Source: Neolewinella xylanilytica | GTDB lineage: Bacteria > Bacteroidota > Bacteroidia > Chitinophagales > Saprospiraceae | Reading direction: 5' to 3' | Assembly (NCBI RefSeq): GCF_002934605.1 | Contig: NZ_PTJC01000005.1 | Span: 248,001 to 312,000 of the forward strand | DNA length: 64,000 nt | Shown: positions 34,747 through 43,257 of the stretch, in pieces | Numbering within the stretch: the stretch's first letter is position 1 | Layout: each line of letters opens with the position of its first letter | Position numbers and translations under genes: made by a program | The notes under the pieces: generated by a model | Told to the model about the DNA's origin: nothing | Databases searched by the model: none | The model's input: the letters and a program-made list of their open reading frames with translations, nothing else

Positions 34747-37271
34747 ACTACCTGATCCACGCCGCCGCGCTACTGGCGGGTTGCTACATATACTATTATC
34801 TGGCGCTACGCCGCGAGACCTTTTTTCAGCTGAATCGCTGGTTATTGCTCGGGGGAATGGTCGTCTGCTTCCTGCTCCCCTTGATTACCGTGCCGGAGCG
34901 GCTTTCTTTGCGAGCAGCGGAAGGTCCGCCCACCGTCGGGTCATTTCAAATAATGGAAACACCCGGTCCGAGGGAAGTCGTCGCCTTCGATATATCTGCG
35001 GCCGGTATCATCTCCCGTCCGGAAAATGCGCCGGGTCCGACGGAAATTGTAGGTGGCACGGTAGCGTTGCCCGTTCCATTGGCGGACATTTCTCCCGCGC
35101 TTGGCGCCCAAAATCATTCTACCGTCGCAGCAGCGGCGAGAAGGAGCACCTGGTACGTAGCTCCGGACTGGAAAGCGGTGGCGCAGTGGGTGTATCTCAC
35201 CGGGGTACTGATTTTAGTCGTACGGTTCATTGGTCAATTGGTGAGTGTGCTGCGCAAGGGGAGGGGCAGGCCTACGGTGCGGGACAACGACGTGACCATC
35301 GTAGCGCTGGACGAAGACCACGCCCCCTTCTCCTTCTGGAACTCCGTATTCCTCAACCCCGCCGGCTACGACACCAAAACCTACGATCGGATCATCGAGC
35401 ACGAGCGGGTGCACATCCGGCAACGGCACACGGTCGATCTGATAGTGGCTGAGCTGCTGATCGTGGTACAGTGGTTCAACCCCTTCGCCTGGCTGTACCG
35501 CCGTGCCGTGGAAAACAACCTGGAATACCTGACCGACGCCGAGGTGCTGCGCCGGGGCGACGACCCGGTAGGCTACCAATTGAGCCTGCTGCAGGTGGCC
35601 GTACCCCACCACGCCCGTGGGCTAGTGACCAACTATAACCAACACTTCTTAGAAAAAAGAATCAAGATGATGAAGGCTAAAAGATCCGCCAACCGGGCCG
35701 CCTGGAAATATCTGGCCCTGCCCGGAATGCTATTATGCTCCATGAGTTCGTTCAACGCTGTCGCGCAGCAATCACCCGCTTCCGACAGCCTGGAAAAGGT
35801 TGATCCGAAGGCTGATCGGCCTTTCGGTAACCTGCCACCTGCGCCACCTCCGGTACCCCCTGCTCCACCGAATGCTCCCGCTCCACCTTCACCTCCCCAT
35901 GGTCCAGCCCCAGCCCCGCCTGCCGTGCCAGCGCCGCCGCCGCCAGCTCCCCCGGCACCGTTGTCGGACCGGGGAACGGTGGAGCGCAGCTGGACAGCCC
36001 GTATCAAAGGAGACGAAGTATGCTTCCACCTGATCGAAACCTCCGGAGCGCGGAATTATCACTCCGATAGTCAGCGGTGCTTTGACAAGTCGAACCTCGG
36101 TGCTCTGCCCCGGGATGGGATGGGCGTCTTTTCCCTTACCCGGGAAGCCGGCACGATTACCTTCCGGGGGATATTTGAAGGGGACAGGGGTACCGGCACC
36201 TTCGACTTCGAGCCGGCTGCGGCCTTTGAGGAGAAATTGGAGCAAGCCGGCTACGGGAGCTACACCAACCGTGAACTGGTCCACTTTTTTTACAGCGATA
36301 TCACTTCCGGGTACCTGGATTATCTCGAGAGGGAGGACTTTAATCCCGACCACGACCAGCTGGTGCAGCTAGCCGTCTTCGAGATCAATCAGAAAACGCT
36401 CCCCCAAGTATTGGCCGACCTGAAAGCATCCGGCTACGCCCGCCCCGACTTGGAAACGATCGTGCAGCTGCGCATCTTCGACATCGATGCCCTTTACGTG
36501 CAAGCGCTGGCGGATGCGGGCTATCGCGACCTCGACTTGCAGGATGTCATCAATGCGAAGATTCACGACCTGACTCCCGAATACATCTCGGAAATCGCCA
36601 GACTGGGCTTTGGAGATGTCGACTTCGAGGAGATCATTGCTATGGCGATTCACGATGTAGACGCCGATTACGTAGCCGATCTCGCGGAAGCCGGCTATAC
36701 GGACGTCAGTGCAGAGGAGGTGATCGCCAGCCGGATTCACAACGTGCGGCCGGAGTATATACGAGCAATGAGTAAAGCCGGGCTGACCGCGCTTACCCTC
36801 GAACAGGCCCAAAGCGCTTCCATTCACGGCGTCGACCCCGGATACGTAGCCGAACTGGCCGAGCTGGGTTTCGAGAAGCTATCGATCGACGACGTTATTG
36901 CCGCCAAAATTCACGGCGTAAATGCGGAGCGGGCGAAGGAAATGCAGGACCTTGGCCTGGAAATCAATGACATCGACGATTTGAGTTCCTATAGCATCCA
37001 TGACCTGACGCCCGATTTCGTCCGGGGACTGCGTGACATGGGATACACGGACTTGAGCGCGGACGATCTCATAGCCGCCCGCATACACGATATCTCGCCG
37101 GCTTTTGTGAGGGGGTACGCTGATCTGGGCTACGGTCAGATCCCGTTTGATGTCCTCCAAGCTTTGCGTATCCACAACGTGACCCCGGCCTTTATCGAGA
37201 AGCATCGCCGGGAGGGGGATACACTGGAAGATATGATTGATTACAGCATTATGCGGCGCTCCAGGCGGTAA
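34743..37271 (+). CDS. BlaR1-like M56 metallopeptidase with proline-rich linker and 29-residue repeats, 842 aa
   Basis: The N-terminal part (about 1-330) is a membrane M56 protease: helices at 1-20 and 30-50, a helix near 140-160, and zinc motif HERVH (His220, His224) in IIEHERVHIRQRHT. WFNPFAWLYRRAVENNLEYL follows. A further helix (residues about 325-345, LALPGMLLCSMSSFNAVAQ) leads to a Pro/Ala-rich linker (about 360-405) and a beta domain. About ten 29-residue repeats fill residues 545-835, with consensus IHDVTPEYVxELAELGYTDL-SADDVIAAR. No penicillin-binding sensor domain is present, so the repeats probably replace it as the sensing or scaffold part. It forms an operon with the repressor. 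Confidence 0.9.
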   Translation: MNYLIHAAALLAGCYIYYYLALRRETFFQLNRWLLLGGMVVCFLLPLITVPERLSLRAAEGPPTVGSFQIMETPGPREVVAFDISAAGIISRPENAPGPTEIVGGTVALPVPLADISPALGAQNHSTVAAAARRSTWYVAPDWKAVAQWVYLTGVLILVVRFIGQLVSVLRKGRGRPTVRDNDVTIVALDEDHAPFSFWNSVFLNPAGYDTKTYDRIIEHERVHIRQRHTVDLIVAELLIVVQWFNPFAWLYRRAVENNLEYLTDAEVLRRGDDPVGYQLSLLQVAVPHHARGLVTNYNQHFLEKRIKMMKAKRSANRAAWKYLALPGMLLCSMSSFNAVAQQSPASDSLEKVDPKADRPFGNLPPAPPPVPPAPPNAPAPPSPPHGPAPAPPAVPAPPPPAPPAPLSDRGTVERSWTARIKGDEVCFHLIETSGARNYHSDSQRCFDKSNLGALPRDGMGVFSLTREAGTITFRGIFEGDRGTGTFDFEPAAAFEEKLEQAGYGSYTNRELVHFFYSDITSGYLDYLEREDFNPDHDQLVQLAVFEINQKTLPQVLADLKASGYARPDLETIVQLRIFDIDALYVQALADAGYRDLDLQDVINAKIHDLTPEYISEIARLGFGDVDFEEIIAMAIHDVDADYVADLAEAGYTDVSAEEVIASRIHNVRPEYIRAMSKAGLTALTLEQAQSASIHGVDPGYVAELAELGFEKLSIDDVIAAKIHGVNAERAKEMQDLGLEINDIDDLSSYSIHDLTPDFVRGLRDMGYTDLSADDLIAARIHDISPAFVRGYADLGYGQIPFDVLQALRIHNVTPAFIEKHRREGDTLEDMIDYSIMRRSRR

Positions 37272-37481
37272 GACTGGGCGGGTTATCCTAGTTTTTAACT
37301 ATTTGTTATCTGTTGTTTATCAATAGCGTATAGGTCGGTGGTGCTTTTGGAGGGCGTTTAGACATCCGATGTGTCAGGTGGTGTCAAATTGACAGACATC
37401 CGATGTGTCAGGCTTCATTTCTAAGCAACTGCAAACATCCTGGAGGTCCGGGCACCTTTATCACTGTTCCGCTTGCCCGCT
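37272..37481. other. Intergenic region with two ACATCCGATGTGTCAG copies
   Basis: The 210-base gap between the M56 gene and the endonuclease III-like gene contains direct repeats of GACATCCGATGTGTCAG at 37361-37377 and 37395-37411, spaced 34 bases apart. AT-rich sequence precedes them. It likely contains the promoter of the downstream three-gene operon. Confidence 0.5.
37361..37411. repeat. Two direct copies of the ACATCCGATGT palindrome
   Basis: GACATCCGATGTGTCAG occurs twice, 34 bases apart. The core ACATC-C-GATGT is an odd palindrome, the same as in the copy after the histidine kinase gene at 33606-33630 but on the opposite strand reading. Copies lie on both sides of the BlaI/M56 pair. Confidence 0.75.
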
Positions 37482-38171
37482 ATGCCCGATACCGATACCC
37501 AAACCCAACTTGCTTACCTCATCGCCACGCTAGAGGCGGAGTACGGACGCCAAACCCGCTACAGTACCAAATCGGCCCTCGATCAACTCGTCGCCACTAT
37601 TCTGAGCCAGCGTACGAACTACGCGGACGAAAAAGCGGCCTACGATAAGCTGTTAGAGACGTACGGTGATTGGGGCGGGGTCGCAGGAGCAACGGTTGCC
37701 GGAATCGAGGAATGCATTCAAACGAGCCGTTGGCCGGAGATAAAGGCCCCGCGCATTAAGGAGGTACTCACCCACGTCATTAGTACCTACGGGAACGACC
37801 TGGATCGGGTGCTTTCGGATATGCCGGTGGAGGAAGCCCAGGCGGTACTGATGGAACTCCCGGGAGTCGGTTTCAAGACGGCCACCTTCGTTTTACTCTT
37901 CTCGTTGCGGAAGCCAGTCCTTCCGGTCGATACCCACGTGCACCGCGTAAGTACCCGTTTCGGAATACTACCAAAGAAGATTAGCCAGGCAAAGTCGCAC
38001 GGTGCTCTGCTGGAAATACTACCCGCCGACGCGGACGAGCTGCTCAACTTTCACAAGTTGCTGTTCAAGCACGGGCAGCGGATTTGCGTGTATTCCAACC
38101 CGCGTTGCGGCAAGTGCATCGTGCGGGAGCGATGCCGGTACGTTCAGGAAAAAACGAACGGAGCAGGGTGA
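37482..38171 (+). CDS. Endonuclease III-like DNA glycosylase, 229 aa
   Basis: The ATG at 37482 is preferred over a TTG 9 bases upstream. It is a HhH-GPD superfamily protein with a helix-hairpin-helix ELPGVGFKTATFV. This holds the Lys expected as the Schiff-base nucleophile, and the catalytic Asp lies in VDTHVHRVSTR. The C-terminal iron-sulfur loop is Cys-x6-Cys-x2-Cys-x5-Cys (CVYSNPRCGKCIVRERC), which is complete. It should remove oxidised pyrimidines or act as a related bifunctional glycosylase. It is 3 bases upstream of a nucleotidyltransferase gene, an unusual partner for Nth. Because a canonical nth may exist elsewhere, I leave the symbol empty. Confidence 0.9.
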   Translation: MPDTDTQTQLAYLIATLEAEYGRQTRYSTKSALDQLVATILSQRTNYADEKAAYDKLLETYGDWGGVAGATVAGIEECIQTSRWPEIKAPRIKEVLTHVISTYGNDLDRVLSDMPVEEAQAVLMELPGVGFKTATFVLLFSLRKPVLPVDTHVHRVSTRFGILPKKISQAKSHGALLEILPADADELLNFHKLLFKHGQRICVYSNPRCGKCIVRERCRYVQEKTNGAG

Positions 38172-38174
38172 TCG

Positions 38175-39002
38175 ATGTGGGGCGTCACAACCCCCCTACC
38201 GCAACTTCTCCGTCGCTCAAATCATTCCCCCGGCGTGATCACCCCCAACTCCCGAACCGCCTCCCTCCTGCGCGCCGCCGCCGAAAGAAACGTCCAGGTG
38301 CTCTACGCCTGTGAAAGCGGTAGCCGTGCCTGGGGACTTGCCTCCCCCGACAGCGACTACGACGTGCGCTTCGTGTACCGCCACCCAACGGAATGGTACC
38401 TGCGCCTGCATCCAGGTAAGGACCAGATCGGTCCGATCATGGAACACGACGGGGAACTGGACCTAGTCGGCTGGGACGTACGGAAGTTCCTGAAGCACGT
38501 CACGGAAAGTAATCCCAACGCCCTGGAATGGCTCAACTCCCCGATAGTCTATCACCAGGAGGGGGATTTTCTACCGCGGTGCCGAGCGGTAGCGGATCAA
38601 TATTTCCAGTCCCGCCGAACGGTGCATCACTACCTCGGCATCGCCCGGGGCGCCCGCGCCGCGGGGGAGGGCGACGACGGTCGATGGAACGTTAAGAAGG
38701 CATGCTACTACATCCGATCGATTCTGGCCGCCGCGTATGCCACCCGGCACCTGGCGCGTCCGCCGATCGTGCTCGAGGCACTCATGCTCGAGATCACCGA
38801 CGAGCGAGTGGCGGTCGACCTAAGAAAGTATATGGACCGCAAAGCCAGCCTCAATGAGAAGGCAGTTGCCCCGCTGCCGATTACCCTGAAGCGCTACTTT
38901 GAGGTCTTGGGGACTTCCTTGCTTGACGAGTCTTATCGATTACCGGAGAACCGGCCTGATTCCGACAGGGGAGATGATTTTTTCAGATACGTCATCACAT
39001 GA
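38175..39002 (+). CDS. Nucleotidyltransferase-domain protein (RlaP-like, DNA pol beta superfamily), 275 aa
   Basis: The nucleotidyltransferase core has ESGSRAWGLASPDSDYDVRF near residue 50 (GS...DxD) with a third carboxylate candidate in ELDLVGWDV. A helical C-terminal part follows (KKACYYIRSILAAAYATRHL). The pattern fits the RlaP/YcgL-type family proposed to act in RNA repair. The start at 38175 leaves a short odd N-terminal tail; an internal GTG could be used instead. It overlaps the next gene by the ATGA junction, and the Nth-like gene lies 3 bases upstream. The substrate (RNA, DNA or protein AMPylation) is unknown. Confidence 0.85.
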   Translation: MWGVTTPLPQLLRRSNHSPGVITPNSRTASLLRAAAERNVQVLYACESGSRAWGLASPDSDYDVRFVYRHPTEWYLRLHPGKDQIGPIMEHDGELDLVGWDVRKFLKHVTESNPNALEWLNSPIVYHQEGDFLPRCRAVADQYFQSRRTVHHYLGIARGARAAGEGDDGRWNVKKACYYIRSILAAAYATRHLARPPIVLEALMLEITDERVAVDLRKYMDRKASLNEKAVAPLPITLKRYFEVLGTSLLDESYRLPENRPDSDRGDDFFRYVIT

Positions 39003-40069
39003 GTCCGACCACCGAACGCATCATCGAAGGACACCATCTACTTCTCCACTGCCGCAGTGGTAGCCACGCCTACGGGCTGGCCACCGAGCGGTCCGACGAA
39101 GATTTTCGGGGTGTTTTTGCCGCGCGGATAGATAGCTTCCTGGGACTGGATCATCCCAGGCAGTTGTCGGACGAGCGGAACGACCGTACCTACTACGAAC
39201 TGGGTCGCCTCTTCGAACTGCTCGGCAAGGCCAACCCCACCGCGCTGGAACTGCTGGGGACCGACGGCGCGGACGTGCTGTATAAACATCCGCTGCTGGC
39301 GGATCTGCGGGCGGAAGCGTTTCTGAGCAAGGCCTGCCGCGACTCGTTCGCGGGTTACGCGCTCACGCAAATCCGTAAAGCCAGGGGGCTGAATAAGAAA
39401 GTCCACAATCCGGTAGCCCCCGAGCGGAAGGGCGTGGAAGATTTCTGCTACATCGTGCAGGAAGGGAAAAGCCGTCCGCTGCGCAAGTGGGCCCGGGAGC
39501 ACAAGCTGCCACTGACGGAACTTGCGCTGGCAGGGGTCGATCACGCCCGCGATCTGTACGCCGTCTACCACGATCGAGGGGCGGGGTGGGCGGCCGGCAT
39601 CACCCGAAGCGACAAAGCGAATGCCGTCGCGGTCACCGATGTCCCGGAGGGAGAACTACCCGTGGCGTACCTCTCCTTTAGCCAGGACGCCTACTCCACC
39701 TACTGTCGTGACTACCGGGAATACCGCGCCTGGGAGCGTAACCGGAACGATGCACGCTATCGAGGTACCCTGGCGCACGGCCGAGGCTACGATGCCAAGA
39801 ATATGATGCATACGATCAGGCTACTGGAGATGGCCACGGAGATATTCACCACGGGACGGTTGAACGTGCGTCGGCCTAACAGGAGCTTCCTCCTATCCAT
39901 CAGGGCGGGGGAATATTCCCTGGACGAAGTGCTGCGGATTGCCGACGAGCGGGTAGAGCAGCTGAATCTGGCCGCAGCCCGAAGCGACTTACCCCATCAG
40001 GTTGATTCCGACCGACTGAACCGACGGCTGGTGGGTCTACGGAGGCAGCTGTACTACCCCAATGCCTAA
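38999..40069 (+). CDS. Nucleotidyltransferase-domain protein, second RlaP-like, 356 aa
   Basis: It starts within the stop of the previous gene. The core motif CRSGSHAYGLATERSDEDFR shows GS...DED; the family allows this DxD-like spacing. The remainder is helical with LLGKANPTALELLG, GYALTQIRKARGLNKKV and YDAKNMMHTIRLLEMATEI, all features of the longer RlaP-like subfamily. It is diverged from the upstream protein but of the same superfamily, so the operon encodes two distinct polymerase-beta-type transferases. Its 3' end overlaps the convergent SDR gene by 4 bases. Confidence 0.85.
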   Translation: MSPTTERIIEGHHLLLHCRSGSHAYGLATERSDEDFRGVFAARIDSFLGLDHPRQLSDERNDRTYYELGRLFELLGKANPTALELLGTDGADVLYKHPLLADLRAEAFLSKACRDSFAGYALTQIRKARGLNKKVHNPVAPERKGVEDFCYIVQEGKSRPLRKWAREHKLPLTELALAGVDHARDLYAVYHDRGAGWAAGITRSDKANAVAVTDVPEGELPVAYLSFSQDAYSTYCRDYREYRAWERNRNDARYRGTLAHGRGYDAKNMMHTIRLLEMATEIFTTGRLNVRRPNRSFLLSIRAGEYSLDEVLRIADERVEQLNLAAARSDLPHQVDSDRLNRRLVGLRRQLYYPNA

Positions 40070-40893
40070 TTCCGCCGCCGCGCCAAAAACTGCTCCGGAT
40101 TAAACCACCGCGCCAGCACCCGCTCGTAGCGCGCGGGCATGAGCCGGGTAATCTTATCGATCCAGTACGCATCGCGGCCAATAAGTACCCGGGGGTTCTC
40201 CCGCTCGATACCGCGGATGATCTGCCGCGCCGCCTCCCAGGCCGTGGTCTTGGCCTGCTTTTCGAAGTTGCGGATAAATTGGTCACGTTCCCGTGGGTCC
40301 TCGATATCCACGTTGCGGTGGATGTTGGTAGCGATACCGCCGGGATGGACGCAGCAGATGTGCATCAGCTTACCCATCTCCACCCGTAGCGTCTCGGTGA
40401 AACCCCGTACGCCAAACTTGCTAACGTTATAGGGGCCAGAGCCGGGAAAAGCGAAGAGCCCGAAGACGCTGCTGATGTTGACCAGACTGGCGCGTGGCTG
40501 TTCGCGGAGGTAGGGCAGGAAGACCAGCGAGCCATAGATCACCCCCCATAAGTTGACCCGAAGGGTGCGTTCGTAATCTTCGACCCGACTATACGCGACG
40601 GGTTGCTGTCGGACGCTGAAGCCGGCGTTGTTGATCACCACGTCGACCCGCCCGAGGCCGTCTTTCACGTCGTTGGCAAAACGCTGCATCGCATCCCGGT
40701 CGCCGACGTCGAAGGCCCGCTGGAGTCCCCGGGTACGCTCCGGCAGCTCGGCCCAGGTTTCCGCCAGTGCTTCTCCTTTCAGGTCGTTAATAGCGAGCAC
40801 GGCCCCGCGGGCGGCGAGTTGCCACGCCAGTTCCCGGCCGATCCCCGAGCCGGCACCGGTAATGACCACCACTTTTCCCTTAAAGTCTTTCAT
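40066..40893 (-). CDS. Short-chain dehydrogenase/reductase, 275 aa
   Basis: The ATG at 40893 (KDFKGKVVVITGAGSGIGRE) is preferred over a TTG 27 bases upstream. Motifs are TGAGSGIG for cofactor binding, NNAGFSV, the catalytic Ser in NISSVFG, and YNVSK (Tyr-x3-Lys). VHPGGIATNI follows. An aspartate after the second strand (INDLKG) suggests NAD(H) preference, unlike the 12-13.8 kb pair. The C-terminal extension with basic residues (LARRRN) could associate with membrane. The substrate is unknown. It converges on the nucleotidyltransferase operon. Confidence 0.9.
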   Translation of the reverse strand: MKDFKGKVVVITGAGSGIGRELAWQLAARGAVLAINDLKGEALAETWAELPERTRGLQRAFDVGDRDAMQRFANDVKDGLGRVDVVINNAGFSVRQQPVAYSRVEDYERTLRVNLWGVIYGSLVFLPYLREQPRASLVNISSVFGLFAFPGSGPYNVSKFGVRGFTETLRVEMGKLMHICCVHPGGIATNIHRNVDIEDPRERDQFIRNFEKQAKTTAWEAARQIIRGIERENPRVLIGRDAYWIDKITRLMPARYERVLARWFNPEQFLARRRN

Positions 40894-40926
40894 GTCGATA
40901 GAAGGAAACGCCGCTGGCAAGGTTTT

Positions 40927-43137
40927 CTAAAACCAGTGGCCGAGGTAGAAAAACAGATCGCCCCCGTGATCGGTCAGTCCGTAGGTCAGCTCGATGGGCC
41001 CCAGCGGGGTATTCAGTCCGTACCCCACCACGGCTCCGCTAATCCACCCGCTACCGATGGAACTAGGGAAATTGTCCGGATTTTCGAAGTGGGCCACCCG
41101 CCCGCCCACGTGGAGGTAGTGATTGGTAAAGAGCCGCTGCCGCCAGAATAGCTCGGACATAACCATCCGACTGCCGGACGCCTCACCGATGTCGAGGCCT
41201 GGGAAGCGCTTGAAATTGTTGAGCAGGTTGCGATTGATGCCGCCAAGGTAGTAGCGGTAGGGTAGGGCCGTAGCGTCGAGGAACCCGCCCGCGCTCAGTT
41301 CCAGTCCGATCGACTGCTTCTCGCCGAGCGGCAGCATACCGAGAAAATCCAGGTCTGCGTTGTAGGCCCAGGCGGGTTCCGTATCCGAAAAAGGGTGAAT
41401 GGCCCGGGCGACGGCGTTGAGGTTGAATCCCCGCATCGGGAAGTGGGGCTGATCCAGTTTGTCGTAAATGAAGTAGAGGCGGGAGACGAAGTACATCTCG
41501 TCGGCGAGGGTGAACAGGCTTGCGGTATCGGCAGACTGCAGCTGATCGGAGGTGGTCTGGTAATACTTTACCCCGGCGGCCACTCCCGTGAAGCTGTTAT
41601 GGGTCTGCCGGAAATCCCAATAGGCCTCCGCGCTCCAGTCGTTGAAGCGGAAATCGACCCTTTCGATCGTGATGCCCAGCTGCTCGAAGGGGATTTCGGT
41701 GACGTCGAAGCTCACGTCGGCGTAATCGAGGCTGCTCCGCAATCCGAAGGCCGAGCCGTTGATCCGGTTGACGCGGTAATCCTGCCGGTAGCGCAGGCGG
41801 TTGCCGGCGATGAGGTCCAGGCTCAGCATGCTGTTGTCCACCAATTGGTCGTAGAGCGTCAGGTTCAGCAGCAGGTTGGCCCGGTACAGCGGGTCGTAGT
41901 GTAGCCCCAGGCGCAGTTGCTGGCCGAAGGCGGGCACCTGATCGAAGTCCATGTAGAGGAGCACCTCCCCCGTTGCTTCGTCGAGGTATTCCCAGCGGTA
42001 GTTGATATTGGCGTAGCGGCCGGTCACGTGGAGCTCGGCGAGTCCGGCCCGAAAGTCTTCCCAACTGATGCGGCCCGGGATTTGGTCGTCGAAAAAGCTC
42101 AGCACCTGGCGGTCCGAGAGGTCCGTCAGCCCCTGGATGATCACTTCCCCTACGTTCAGGTATTCCGGTACCGGGGCGGCGGTCGTGTCGATCCGCGAAG
42201 TATCCGACCGCTGCACCGCGGCCAGGGAGTCCAGGGTAGGTTTCGCGGCCAGCGCGGCCTGGTAGCCGGCGTTAATGAGGCTATCGATATCGGCGAAACT
42301 CAGGACGTTGTATCCGTCTAGTTCGGGCTTGATGTCCAGGTCGGTGATCTCGTACTGTTCTACGTTACGACGGTTGGCCTGGAAGAAGGCGATCTGGAGG
42401 ATCAGGTCGGCCACGCTCATAATTTCCCCCGCTTCCAGGGGGTCGGATTCCACGCTGACGCCCAGCACGTAGTCCATTCCCTTAGCCTTGATTTCCTCGG
42501 CCGGGTAGTTGTTGGATACGCCGCCGTCGGTCAGCAGCCGGCCGTCCAGTTCGTAGGGGCTCAGCACCCCCGGCAGAGCGGCACTGGCGCGCATGGCTTC
42601 GGCCAGCATGCCGGACTCCAATACTACCGCGTCACCTGTTTCGAGGTCCGTAGCGATGCTCAGGTAGGGAATGGGAAGTTGGCTGAAGTCGCGAATGTGC
42701 CCCACCCGGGCCGTCCAGTTGGCGAAGAGGTCGTGGACCCGCTGTCCGTCGGAAAGCGCCGTGGGCAGCTGAATGCTGAAGTCTTTCATGGAGATCGACA
42801 GCAGGTACTTTTCGTTGTACAGTTTTTCGTAGATGGTGCGGTTGCCGCGGTCCACGGCATCCTGCAGCTCGGCCATGATGTCGATACTGCGCAGCAATTG
42901 CTCCAGTTGGTCGGCGCTGTAGCCCGCGGCGTAGAGCCCTCCGACCACCGCGCCCATGCTCGTGCCGCCGATGTAATCCACCCGTACCCCGCTTTCCTCG
43001 ATCACCCGCAGGGCGCCGATGTGGGCGTACCCCTTGGCGCCGCCTCCGCTGAGGACGAGTCCGACGGAGGTCTGTTTTTGCGCCGCGGCGCAGGTGCAAA
43101 ACAGGATCGCGAAGAGTAAGGTGAGCTTGGTATTCAT
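40927..43137 (-). CDS. Patatin-like phospholipase with POTRA and outer-membrane barrel, 736 aa
   Basis: The ATG at 43137 gives a signal peptide (LTLLFAILFCTCAAAQ). The patatin domain follows: oxyanion loop GGGAKG, nucleophile Ser60 in GGTSMGAVVGG, and catalytic Asp in LTDGGVSNNYPAEE. A POTRA-like module lies at about 370-450 (LNVGEVIIQGLTDLSDRQVL), then a bacterial surface antigen-type beta-barrel ends in aromatic residues (FYLGHWF). This is the type Vd (PlpD) layout: a lipase exported by its own barrel. Bacteroidota often carry such proteins, and a role in outer-membrane lipid turnover is plausible. Confidence 0.92.
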   Translation of the reverse strand: MNTKLTLLFAILFCTCAAAQKQTSVGLVLSGGGAKGYAHIGALRVIEESGVRVDYIGGTSMGAVVGGLYAAGYSADQLEQLLRSIDIMAELQDAVDRGNRTIYEKLYNEKYLLSISMKDFSIQLPTALSDGQRVHDLFANWTARVGHIRDFSQLPIPYLSIATDLETGDAVVLESGMLAEAMRASAALPGVLSPYELDGRLLTDGGVSNNYPAEEIKAKGMDYVLGVSVESDPLEAGEIMSVADLILQIAFFQANRRNVEQYEITDLDIKPELDGYNVLSFADIDSLINAGYQAALAAKPTLDSLAAVQRSDTSRIDTTAAPVPEYLNVGEVIIQGLTDLSDRQVLSFFDDQIPGRISWEDFRAGLAELHVTGRYANINYRWEYLDEATGEVLLYMDFDQVPAFGQQLRLGLHYDPLYRANLLLNLTLYDQLVDNSMLSLDLIAGNRLRYRQDYRVNRINGSAFGLRSSLDYADVSFDVTEIPFEQLGITIERVDFRFNDWSAEAYWDFRQTHNSFTGVAAGVKYYQTTSDQLQSADTASLFTLADEMYFVSRLYFIYDKLDQPHFPMRGFNLNAVARAIHPFSDTEPAWAYNADLDFLGMLPLGEKQSIGLELSAGGFLDATALPYRYYLGGINRNLLNNFKRFPGLDIGEASGSRMVMSELFWRQRLFTNHYLHVGGRVAHFENPDNFPSSIGSGWISGAVVGYGLNTPLGPIELTYGLTDHGGDLFFYLGHWF

Positions 43138-43257
43138 CCCTGAGGCTAACCGGTAATTTTTGTCGGTTCCCACTCCGAAAGGTAAGCCGGGCATTGGTAA
43201 TCCTCCCGGTGGGAAGAGAATCCGTGGTGCGGGCGTTAGCTTTGGCATCCGAAGCTG

